Both the position numbers and the translations under genes were made by a program. Of a DNA stretch of 23,844 nt, positions 6,999 through 13,369 are shown one piece after another. Origin of the DNA: JBAZWE01 sp041658605 (GTDB lineage: Bacteria > Actinomycetota > Thermoleophilia > BMS3ABIN01); NCBI GenBank assembly GCA_041658605.1, contig JBAZZU010000033.1, positions 1 through 23,844 on the forward strand. The letters run 5' to 3'. The notes below the pieces were generated by a model. It was not told the origin of the DNA and searched no databases. It worked only from the letters and a program-made list of their open reading frames with translations. Positions within the stretch are counted from its first letter, which is position 1. The number at the start of each line of letters is the position of its first letter.

Positions 6999-7295
6999 TC
7001 AGCAGCAACTGCCCGTATCGTTATCACTGTCGCAGCCGCAGGTCGGCTCACCACCGGTGATCATTCCGGTGATGATCGCGGCGGCGCAGCCGACGCCGTA
7101 ATCCACTGTGATCGCGTCGAATTCGCAGTTCAGCGAACAGGCTCCGCATTCCATGCAGCGGTCCCGATCCGTTATCGAGGCCCGCTTGTCCTTCATGACA
7201 AAGACACTGTGCGGACAGACTTGCGTGCATATGCCACAGCCCGTGCATTTATCAATGTCATACTCGAGAGTGGTGACATTCGCCAGGTATTTCAT
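6999..7295 (-). CDS. hgcB: HgcB, ferredoxin partner for mercury methylation
   Basis: This 98-residue ferredoxin is thought to reduce the corrinoid of HgcA and hand over Hg(II). Two [4Fe-4S] motifs are C17xxC20xxC23xxxC27 and C47xxC50xxC53xxxC57. They are followed by the HgcB-specific GVGC (C70) and a terminal pair C97-C98 (SCC at the end). Two more Cys, C86 and C88 (TCGC), lie in the tail. The ATG overlaps the hgcA stop as ATGA, so the two genes are translationally coupled. A longer in-frame extension upstream runs inside hgcA in another frame and is rejected. No convincing terminator is seen in the 97 bases to rsgA. Confidence 0.95.
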   Translation of the reverse strand: MKYLANVTTLEYDIDKCTGCGICTQVCPHSVFVMKDKRASITDRDRCMECGACSLNCEFDAITVDYGVGCAAAIITGMITGGEPTCGCDSDNDTGSCC

Positions 7296-8419
7296 ACGAG
7301 CCCCCATTCGTTCAGCTTGAAGCCGATTAAAAGCAGCAGTGATACTGCGGTTGCCAGGATATAGAGAGGCACACCGAACTTCAGTTCTCTCCTTACGCCT
7401 GACATGCCGGTATATGTTGTCGAGCCCGTGAATTGAAGCGCGATATAGGAGCTCGCCGCCGGGAACAACAAAAAGGTGACTATGCGAAGCAGGACGTTCT
7501 CCTGGGAGTCCGCGATCACCGGGACGAGCGTCGCGAGAAAGACCGCGGCAAAGCCGGCGAGCAGTCCCTTGAGCGCAAAAGAACGGAACGGGATAAACGG
7601 CAGAAGCACCGGCGTGATTAACGCGCCAGCCACGATGGCGACAAGGCCGAGCAGCAGAAACGGCAGTCCTCCATTCCAGGCGCTGGAAAACACGATTCCT
7701 TCCCGCTGAAGGCCGAAGAGCAACAGAACGCCGGCCGCGAACCACGGGTATTTTTTCACTGAGGGATTGATCTCCATCGGGGCGAGCACCAGCCGGTCGA
7801 GCATCGTGAAATTGACGGTGCTCATCTCCGGCGTCTTTTTGCGGCCGGCCCGCAGATAGGCGGGGATGTCCGCCGCCCGCACCGGGCCGAACGAGACCCT
7901 GAAGCCCGTCCGCTTCCGTATCTCGGCCGCTTTGATTCCCACTGCTCCCAGCTGCGGAATTATCAGGCGCCGGTGGTCAACCACGCTCTCCAACCGCGCT
8001 TCTGCTATTCGCCTGACCAGTTCTTCCGTGCCGAAAGTGCCTTTGCCCGCCGCGCACCAGACGTTTATGCCCTTGGTGTCCAGAACCAGAATCCAGAGGT
8101 TAAGGCCGTTCAGTTCCTGCCTGAGAGCGTCTAAGCTGAGCTTGTAATTAGCGCTTATGAGGACGTCGGCGTTTGCGTCAGGTTCACCGAAAGCGTACAG
8201 GCCGGGAGCCACGATATATTTGTTGCGGAAGGCGCCGATTCTGCATTTGAAGTGTTCCCAGCGTTCAGAACGGCTGACGTCAGCCGAGACCCTGCCAACA
8301 ATCTCTGCCGGGGCAGCTCCGGTTCCGGCAGGTCCGGAGGCCGGCATCCCCGCAATTATTTCCTGAAGTATTCTGCCGGTCGCGATGGAAGAAGGTTTTC
8401 CGTTTGTCCCCGATGTCAT
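7292..8419 (-). CDS. hgcA: HgcA, corrinoid mercury methyltransferase
   Basis: This 375-residue membrane protein is the key enzyme of microbial methylmercury formation and passes a methyl group from a corrinoid to Hg(II). The diagnostic cap-helix motif NVWCAAGK lies at residues 119-126, with C122 the predicted lower ligand of cobalt, followed by GTFGTEELV. The N-terminal half is the corrinoid-binding domain, resembling CFeSP CdhD. The C-terminal half has about five membrane spans (roughly 227-240, 250-275, 283-303, 308-330, 350-368), as expected for the family. Length is typical. Start and stop codons overlap those of acr3 and hgcB by ATGA, so it belongs to one arsR-acr3-hgcA-hgcB transcript. 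No frameshift or missing key residue is seen. Confidence 0.96.
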   Translation of the reverse strand: MTSGTNGKPSSIATGRILQEIIAGMPASGPAGTGAAPAEIVGRVSADVSRSERWEHFKCRIGAFRNKYIVAPGLYAFGEPDANADVLISANYKLSLDALRQELNGLNLWILVLDTKGINVWCAAGKGTFGTEELVRRIAEARLESVVDHRRLIIPQLGAVGIKAAEIRKRTGFRVSFGPVRAADIPAYLRAGRKKTPEMSTVNFTMLDRLVLAPMEINPSVKKYPWFAAGVLLLFGLQREGIVFSSAWNGGLPFLLLGLVAIVAGALITPVLLPFIPFRSFALKGLLAGFAAVFLATLVPVIADSQENVLLRIVTFLLFPAASSYIALQFTGSTTYTGMSGVRRELKFGVPLYILATAVSLLLLIGFKLNEWGLV

Positions 8420-9492
8420 TTTAGTCCTCCCGCGGGAGAAGGGGTTCGCTCTAGAAAATACCGCCGCTGTAGCCAGAACGCCACGTTCACCAGCCCGATC
8501 ATCACCGGCACTTCCACAAGCGGTCCGACCACGCCGGCGAAAGCCGCTCCGGAGTTCAGGCCAAAGACCGAGATCGACACCGCGATGGCCAGCTCGAAAT
8601 TATTGCTGGCCGCCGTGAAGGCCAGCGTCGTCGATTTGCTGTAGTCGGCTCCCACCTTCCTGCCCATGAAGAAAGAGACGACGAACATCAACACAAAATA
8701 GATGCCAAGCGGTATGGCGATCAGAACAACATCGAAAGGTATCTGTACTATCAGGTTACCCTTGAGGCTGAACATCACCACGATCGTAAACAGCAGCGCC
8801 ACCAGGGTAATGGGGCTGATCTTCGGAACTACCGTGGCGTGGTAGCGTTCCCGTCCCAGTAGCTTTACTCCGACCAGTCGGGTTATCGCGCCGGCCGCGA
8901 AGGGGATTCCAAGGTAGATGAATACGCTTCTGGCGATCTGGCCTATGCCAACGTCGACCACCGCACCCTCGAGCCCGAACAGCGGCGGCAAAATTGTGAT
9001 GAAGAGCCAGGCATAGACGCTGTAAAAAAGCACCTGGAAAACGCTGTTTAAGGCCACCAGCCCGGCGGCGTATTCGGTATCGCCTTTGGCCAGCTCGTTC
9101 CAGACGATGACCATGGCGATGCAGCGCGCCAGTCCGATCATGATCACTCCCGCCATGTATTCCGGATAGTTGCGCAGGAAGATAATCGCCAGCGCGAACA
9201 TGAGAACCGGGCCGATGATCCAGTTCTGAAAAAGGGACAGCCCCAGGATTTTTTTGTTCCGGAACACTTCTCCCATATCCTCATACCTGACCTTGGCAAA
9301 AGGTGGGAACATCATCAGGATAAGGCCGATGGCGATGGGGATATTGGTGGTGCCCACCGAAAACGAGTCGATGAAATCCTCGACTCCGGGAATGAAATAT
9401 CCGGTCGCGACACCGACTGCCATGGCAGTGAAGATCCACAGGGTCAGCCAGGTGTCCAGAAACGAGAGCTTCTTACCTTTCGCAGCAGTCAT
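8416..9492 (-). CDS. acr3: ACR3-family arsenite efflux permease
   Basis: This 358-residue inner-membrane carrier has about ten hydrophobic spans. It matches the ACR3 (not ArsB) family, which exports arsenite and sometimes antimonite using the proton gradient. Visible hallmarks are the essential Cys in GLARCIAMV, the PIAIGLILMMFPPFAKVRYE stretch in the N-terminal third and the TLAFTAASNNFELAIAV segment near the C-terminus. The ATG has AAAGGA just before it and lies 20 bases inside the end of arsR. The stop codon overlaps the hgcA start as ATGA. Its position between arsR and hgcA puts arsenite export and mercury methylation on one transcript. Confidence 0.94.
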   Translation of the reverse strand: MTAAKGKKLSFLDTWLTLWIFTAMAVGVATGYFIPGVEDFIDSFSVGTTNIPIAIGLILMMFPPFAKVRYEDMGEVFRNKKILGLSLFQNWIIGPVLMFALAIIFLRNYPEYMAGVIMIGLARCIAMVIVWNELAKGDTEYAAGLVALNSVFQVLFYSVYAWLFITILPPLFGLEGAVVDVGIGQIARSVFIYLGIPFAAGAITRLVGVKLLGRERYHATVVPKISPITLVALLFTIVVMFSLKGNLIVQIPFDVVLIAIPLGIYFVLMFVVSFFMGRKVGADYSKSTTLAFTAASNNFELAIAVSISVFGLNSGAAFAGVVGPLVEVPVMIGLVNVAFWLQRRYFLERTPSPAGGLK

Positions 9493-9826
9493 TCCGTCCT
9501 TTCCCTGAAATGTGTTTATGCAGCAATTCCTGATCGACCTGTAGCTGTTTTATGGCAGGGAGATGATTGGCCAGCAGGTTGATGAGGTCCCTATGAAATG
9601 CGCTGTCATTTTCTGTCAGACGGTAATGCATCCAGACTCCCTGGCGTCGATCGTTCACCAGTCCGGAGTTCTTGAGGTAGGCCAGGTGGCGTGAGACGGT
9701 CGATTGTGGAAGGCCCAGAATCGCCATCAGGTCGCACACGCAAAGCTCCCCTTCCAGCAGGAGGCACATGATCCGCAGGCGTGTATCATCAGAGAGGGCT
9801 TTGAAAAGTTGGGCGGTTTCTTTCAT
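9473..9826 (-). CDS. arsR: ArsR/SmtB-family metalloregulator
   Basis: This 117-residue winged-helix repressor should release DNA on binding As(III) or a similar thiophilic metal. The metal site ELCVCDL (C29, C31) lies at the start of the DNA-recognition region. The recognition helix reads LPQSTVSRHLAYLKNSGLV, followed by the wing DRRQGVWMHYRL. A further vicinal pair, C114-C115 (NDCCER), closes the protein and may be an additional ligand. It overlaps acr3 by 20 bases and starts the arsR-acr3-hgcA-hgcB operon. No ribosome binding site precedes the ATG; the promoter elements place transcription start at or near the A of ATG, so the mRNA may be leaderless. It most likely represses its own operon. 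Confidence 0.93.
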   Translation of the reverse strand: MKETAQLFKALSDDTRLRIMCLLLEGELCVCDLMAILGLPQSTVSRHLAYLKNSGLVNDRRQGVWMHYRLTENDSAFHRDLINLLANHLPAIKQLQVDQELLHKHISGKGRNDCCER

Positions 9827-9832
9827 GAAAAC

Positions 9833-9861
9833 AATATATCCGCATAGACGGATATAATCAA
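9833..9861 (-). promoter_or_regulatory. arsR-hgcAB operon promoter with ArsR operator
   Basis: Read on the minus strand: TTGATT (9856-9861), a 17-base spacer, then TATATT (9833-9838). A perfect 8-bp inverted repeat, TATATCCG - N6 - CGGATATA (9835-9842 and 9849-9856), fills the spacer and touches both hexamers. A repressor bound here would block RNA polymerase. The first base of the arsR ATG lies seven bases after the -10. Confidence 0.75.
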
Positions 9862-9916
9862 GTGCGGTACTCTTAAAAAAACCGAAATGCGGGAAATCAA
9901 AGTATCAATGAAGCTG

Positions 9917-11095
9917 TCAGCCGTTCTTCGTGCCGCCTTTGCCTGCCAGAAATTCCAGTACTGATATATAGACGATCAGTGCCGCCGCGATCAGGAGGGC
10001 GGTCGTCAGGGTCGGCCGGTCCATTACGACCAGGCTCACGAGCGCGAGGACTATTCCAGCGGCTCGCAGTATGCCTTTCTGTTCGGCGATCCAGGCGCCG
10101 GCCGGCTCCATGTCGATATCATCCTGTGCTTCCCTGCCGGTCCTGTAGAGCTTTGCGACCGAGGCGCGGATTGTCACAGCCAGGGGGTAGGGCCCCATGA
10201 TGAAGCCGGCCGCGGCAACGACCAGCCCGAACGCAAAGGCGCGTCTGAGCGTGGTTTTAAGCGATCCGGCGATGATATCGAAAAAGGATGTGGCGGCCGG
10301 CAGGTCGATGGATCTCCTGGCCGCGGCCGCATCCAGGTAGTAGCCGCGGCCGATGGCCACGCCGACGAGCAGCACGGCCATGCCGGCTGCAAATCCGAGC
10401 CCGATCCAGAATAAAGTGTTCCAGCGGTTGCGGGACAGCCACATGGACGCGGCGAAAAATGCCAGGGCGATGAGCGGAAGCCAGGTCGCCAGCCCGCTCA
10501 GAAGGTGAACGCCCTGTCGCGCCACGGTGATGTTCTGATATTCGAAGATCGTGAACTGTCTGCCGGTGTCTTCGATGCGGACGTTTTCAAAAATGGTTAT
10601 ACCCCTGTCCGCCAGCCGGGCCTTCACGATTTCAAACAGTACGCCGAGGTCGAGATAGACCCTACCTTCCTCGGAGTAGACGGCGCCCTTCTCTCCGGCA
10701 ATGGCCTGCTTTAATATCTCGTGCCCATTGCGATTCGACTCTTTCCAGATTTTGACGAATTCGTCGGAGTCCAGGAGTTTGCGGACCTGTTCATTGATGT
10801 AGCCTTGCGTGGCGCCGATGATGGGGGCCGCCAGAAAATCAGCTTTTTCAGGAAGCGCTTCGCGCGCAAGATCCTCGGCTTGGGTGCGTTTGAACAGCTC
10901 GTCCGTGATCTTGCTGGCGACCGCGTCCTTGATCGCGGGATCTTCGCTGAGCGGTGTTACGGTGACGACGTATTCGTCAGTATCGAGAACTACTTTGTTG
11001 AGCCAGATCGTCGCAACTGCGAGGGTCGCTACCGCGCAGCCGAGTACGATCAGGATGATCCCGGCTATGTTTCTCCATTTGGCGGGTATGCTCAT
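9917..11095 (-). CDS. Integral membrane protein with a large extracytoplasmic N-terminal domain
   Basis: This 392-residue protein has one N-terminal span (about 10-32). A roughly 180-residue polar region follows (VVTVTPLSEDPAIKDAVASK and on), predicted outside the membrane. Four or five spans then fill the C-terminal half, starting near LATWLPLIALAFFAASMWL. The architecture resembles uncharacterised membrane proteins common in Actinomycetota; no catalytic motif is visible. The ATG has GAGGT at proper spacing. It is transcribed towards arsR, ending 56 bases before the arsR operator, and is divergent from the PsiE-like gene. There is no evidence that it belongs to the mercury/arsenic operon. 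Confidence 0.8.
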   Translation of the reverse strand: MSIPAKWRNIAGIILIVLGCAVATLAVATIWLNKVVLDTDEYVVTVTPLSEDPAIKDAVASKITDELFKRTQAEDLAREALPEKADFLAAPIIGATQGYINEQVRKLLDSDEFVKIWKESNRNGHEILKQAIAGEKGAVYSEEGRVYLDLGVLFEIVKARLADRGITIFENVRIEDTGRQFTIFEYQNITVARQGVHLLSGLATWLPLIALAFFAASMWLSRNRWNTLFWIGLGFAAGMAVLLVGVAIGRGYYLDAAAARRSIDLPAATSFFDIIAGSLKTTLRRAFAFGLVVAAAGFIMGPYPLAVTIRASVAKLYRTGREAQDDIDMEPAGAWIAEQKGILRAAGIVLALVSLVVMDRPTLTTALLIAAALIVYISVLEFLAGKGGTKNG

Positions 11096-11249
11096 ATGAT
11101 TGACCTCATACCGGGAGCGAGTCTGTTCTTCCCGGGCGGGGATTTATAAACAACAGGCCGGGTGAAAAGTTCCCGTAAGGCTACATTTTTGCCGGGAGCC
11201 GCCGGTTTCCTTCAGGCGGAAGGAAGAACGGCCGAAACGAAAGATCACC

Positions 11250-11711
11250 ATGGATATCGATAAACCAAAACGAGCCACGCCGAGCTGGGTCAACAGGGCC
11301 CGCGGCGTTCTGATTTTCGCCGACGACGCGGTGCATGTGATCGTGGCCGCTTTCCTGGTAGTGGCGGCATTCATCATGTTCTACTACGCGGCGAAGAATC
11401 TGACTGATATCAGCGTTGCCGCCACTCTGATGGTCGTCAACGACGTCCTCTTCGTCCTGATCATCGCCGAGCTTCTCTGGACCATAATCCGCTATCTGCG
11501 GCGTGAGAAGTTCTCGCTGGCGCCTTTTCTCTTCATGGGCATCATCTCCAGCCTGAGGCGGATGCTCTATATAGACGCCCAGATGTCCCTTGGCACGGGT
11601 GAGCGCACATTCGAGGAGAATATCATGGAGCTGGGTATCCACGTCACTATCATCTTCGTCCTCGTCGTCGCCTATTATCTGATCAGGAAAGTAAATACGG
11701 CTTCGGATTAG
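11250..11711 (+). CDS. PsiE-like phosphate-starvation membrane protein
   Basis: This 153-residue protein with four hydrophobic segments matches the PsiE family. The signature-like part is IAELLWTIIRYLRREKFSLA and the following SSLRRMLYIDA between spans 2 and 4. The molecular function of the family is unknown. The ribosome binding site is weak. The zf-TFIIB gene follows after nine bases, so the two are probably cotranscribed. The 154-base gap to the divergent membrane protein gene should hold both promoters, but no strong hexamers stand out. Confidence 0.8.
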   Translation: MDIDKPKRATPSWVNRARGVLIFADDAVHVIVAAFLVVAAFIMFYYAAKNLTDISVAATLMVVNDVLFVLIIAELLWTIIRYLRREKFSLAPFLFMGIISSLRRMLYIDAQMSLGTGERTFEENIMELGIHVTIIFVLVVAYYLIRKVNTASD

Positions 11712-11720
11712 AACCTGCGA

Positions 11721-12338
11721 ATGACCGAGAAAGCCGCGACAATGAAATGTCCCAACGCCGATGGCGTGCTGCGTCCCGTGACGCTACACAGCCGTCTTGG
11801 CCAGCCCATCCTGCTGGACCAGTGTGACGGGTGCGGCGGCGTCTGGTTTGATGGGTTTGAGCTGTTCCAGGTGGATGAGGCCGAAGCGTCAAAGATCGAC
11901 CAGCTGGATAAAGAAGCGCTGCGTTTCCCGGCCGGGTCGCAGGAGTCGCCCGCCTGTCCGCGGTGCGGCGCTCCTTTGAGTGCATTCCATGACCCTAACA
12001 TACCGTCCAACATCCAGCTGCTGATCTGCGCGAAATGCGAAGGTCTCTGGGCCAATCACGGCGATCTGGCGGGTTATACGCAATCCCGGGAGAAGGGCCG
12101 CGCTAAACCCGATCCGAAGCTGGCCGCCGAGTACGATAAAATGCTCGAGTCGCAAAGCAGCCGCAAGTACTGGGAGGGGATGGAGGGAATCGCCAGGGAT
12201 ATAGGCGGCCGCCGTGACTTCGTAACCGGACTGCCGCTGGACGGTACGCCCGCGCAGCTGGCACGGATCGATGATATCCAGGATGTGACATATACGATTC
12301 TGGGAATGGTATTTCGCCTGCTTTTCGGCGGATTGTAA
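11721..12338 (+). CDS. zf-TFIIB domain protein
   Basis: This 205-residue soluble protein has two tandem zf-TFIIB-type zinc ribbons. The second is complete (CPRC 79-82, CAKC 103-106, followed by GLWANHGDL). The first has CDGC at 35-38 followed by GGVWFDGFEL, but its first knuckle reads CPNAD, keeping only C10, so it may bind metal weakly or with another ligand. The last 80 residues are charged with a hydrophobic end (VTYTILGMVFRLLFGGL), possibly a membrane-associated helix. The family is widespread and uncharacterised. It follows the PsiE-like gene closely; no function can be assigned. Confidence 0.8.
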   Translation: MTEKAATMKCPNADGVLRPVTLHSRLGQPILLDQCDGCGGVWFDGFELFQVDEAEASKIDQLDKEALRFPAGSQESPACPRCGAPLSAFHDPNIPSNIQLLICAKCEGLWANHGDLAGYTQSREKGRAKPDPKLAAEYDKMLESQSSRKYWEGMEGIARDIGGRRDFVTGLPLDGTPAQLARIDDIQDVTYTILGMVFRLLFGGL

Positions 12339-12452
12339 GCGGCGCACGCCGTTGGGCCGCGCCCGCGGGCCGGCGCTCCATTTGCAAATGCACCACCTGT
12401 TTCGCTAGCCTAGTCATTGCAGGTTTCTTTGAAAATATGATTGGAGTTCACC

Positions 12453-12842
12453 ATGGCAGTAATACTGGACAAGGCACAGGAACTCGCAGACGCGATTTCC
12501 GCCAGTGAAGAACTCGTGCTCCTGCGCGAGGCAGCCGAGAAGGTCGACAACGATGAGACGGCGACCACGGCGCTGCAGAAGTTCCAGGAGAAACAGGAAA
12601 TGGTCCAGCGCGCCGCCAGTTCAGGGCTGCAGCTTCCTCCGGAGCAGATGGAGGAACTGCAGGCGATGCAGGCCGAGATACGTGACATCCCGAGCATCCA
12701 GGGTTTCGCGTCGGCCCAGACCAGCTTCAACGAACTGATGGACAAGGTAAACGAGATCATCTCGTGCGCCGTGATGGGCAAGCAGCCGGGTGAAGAACCT
12801 GACGGGGAAAGTTGCAGCCCCGGATGCAGCTGCGGTCACTGA
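12453..12842 (+). CDS. YlbF/YmcA-family protein with Cys-rich tail
   Basis: This 129-residue, mostly helical protein of the Com_YlbF family is related to RicF/RicA of Bacillus, which with RicT (YaaT) form a complex that carries [4Fe-4S] clusters and affects RNA maturation and phosphorelays. Cys residues are C105, C121, C125 and C127, the last three in a CSPGCSCGH tail that could hold part of a cluster. The start is the ATG at 12453, seven bases after GGAG; the in-frame TTG at 12441 overlaps that site. No RicT homologue is in the window. The next gene is a two-cluster ferredoxin about 100 bases on. Between them is only a poor GGGG/CCCC hairpin, so cotranscription is possible. Confidence 0.8.
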   Translation: MAVILDKAQELADAISASEELVLLREAAEKVDNDETATTALQKFQEKQEMVQRAASSGLQLPPEQMEELQAMQAEIRDIPSIQGFASAQTSFNELMDKVNEIISCAVMGKQPGEEPDGESCSPGCSCGH

Positions 12843-12946
12843 CGCGGAAGGCATTGAAGTCTCTGTCCCGGCAATTTACTAACGGGGTGTTTTAACTTTT
12901 TTAGCCCCTGGCAGAATCTGAACTTAATGGATTGGCGGTGATTTGA

Positions 12947-13138
12947 TTGGCGGAAAAGCCCAAGATAGACCCTGAAGAGTGTACGGGTTGCGGTATTTGT
13001 GTAGACGAATGCCCGAATGAATGTCTCGAACTCGATTCCGAGGACATTGCGACCCTGGTGAACGTAGCAGACTGTGACGGTTGCGCGACCTGCGAGGACT
13101 CATGTCCGACGGAGGCCATCAAGATGGTTGAGTCCTAG
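12947..13138 (+). CDS. Small 2x[4Fe-4S] ferredoxin
   Basis: This 63-residue bacterial-type ferredoxin is a cytoplasmic low-potential electron carrier. The cluster motifs are C12xxC15xxC18xxxC22 and C43xxC46xxC49xxxC53, with one extra Cys at C26. The protein is acidic. The start is a TTG at 12947, five bases after GGTGA; no ATG is available upstream of the first motif. It is the last gene before a strong terminator. It might serve the radical SAM enzyme on the opposite strand or the YlbF-family protein upstream; neither link is shown by the sequence. Confidence 0.88.
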   Translation: MAEKPKIDPEECTGCGICVDECPNECLELDSEDIATLVNVADCDGCATCEDSCPTEAIKMVES

Positions 13139-13146
13139 GCTCGAAT

Positions 13147-13178
13147 AAAAAAAAGCCCGGCGTATCTGCAGATATGCC
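13147..13178 (-). terminator. Minus-strand terminator of the radical SAM cassette
   Basis: Read on the minus strand, the 10-bp palindromic arms GGCATATCTG / CAGATACGCC (13159-13178, one G-T pair) are followed by GGGC and eight T. It lies downstream of the 20-codon peptide gene and ends transcription from that direction. Confidence 0.7.
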
Positions 13179-13187
13179 TGGAAGAAG

Positions 13188-13215
13188 AAAAACTCCTCTG
13201 GACAGAGGAGTTTTT
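13188..13215. terminator. Bidirectional intrinsic terminator
   Basis: Perfect 12-bp arms AAAAACTCCTCT / AGAGGAGTTTTT with a GGAC loop give a T run on both strands. It separates the plus-strand ferredoxin gene from the convergent radical SAM cassette and can serve both. Confidence 0.9.
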
Positions 13216-13258
13216 CGTTTCTTCATAACGCTCAATGCCGCTCAGGCGCAATCGGCCT

Positions 13259-13321
13259 TCAGCAGCATGAACTGCACTTGCAGGTGCTCGAGCTCTTTTT
13301 GCCTGATTTTCTGATCTTCAT
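13259..13321 (-). CDS. 20-residue Cys-rich peptide, candidate target of the radical SAM enzyme
   Basis: A 20-codon gene on the minus strand encodes MKIRKSGKK-SSSTCKCSSCC (hyphen added between basic head and Ser/Cys tail). It has a near-perfect ribosome binding site, GGGAGGTG, seven bases before the ATG, and lies 48 bases downstream of the radical SAM gene. Two terminators follow it. The basic head could be a minimal leader and the SSSTCKCSSCC tail a core with four Cys and five Ser/Thr. Cys-rich peptides next to RRE-radical SAM-SPASM enzymes are typical precursors of thioether-bridged RiPPs, but they are normally longer. A metal-binding peptide is the other reading. The gene is too short for ordinary gene finders. 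Confidence 0.65.
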   Translation of the reverse strand: MKIRKSGKKSSSTCKCSSCC

Positions 13322-13369
13322 CGTCACACCTCCCTGGAATCTTCGGATCCCTCCTGGTTTCATGCCAGT

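Noticed and set aside
6999..7745. A 248-residue frame that contains HgcB at its end
   Set aside because: The N-terminal 150 residues lie inside hgcA in another frame. The ATG overlapping the hgcA stop gives a normal-length HgcB.
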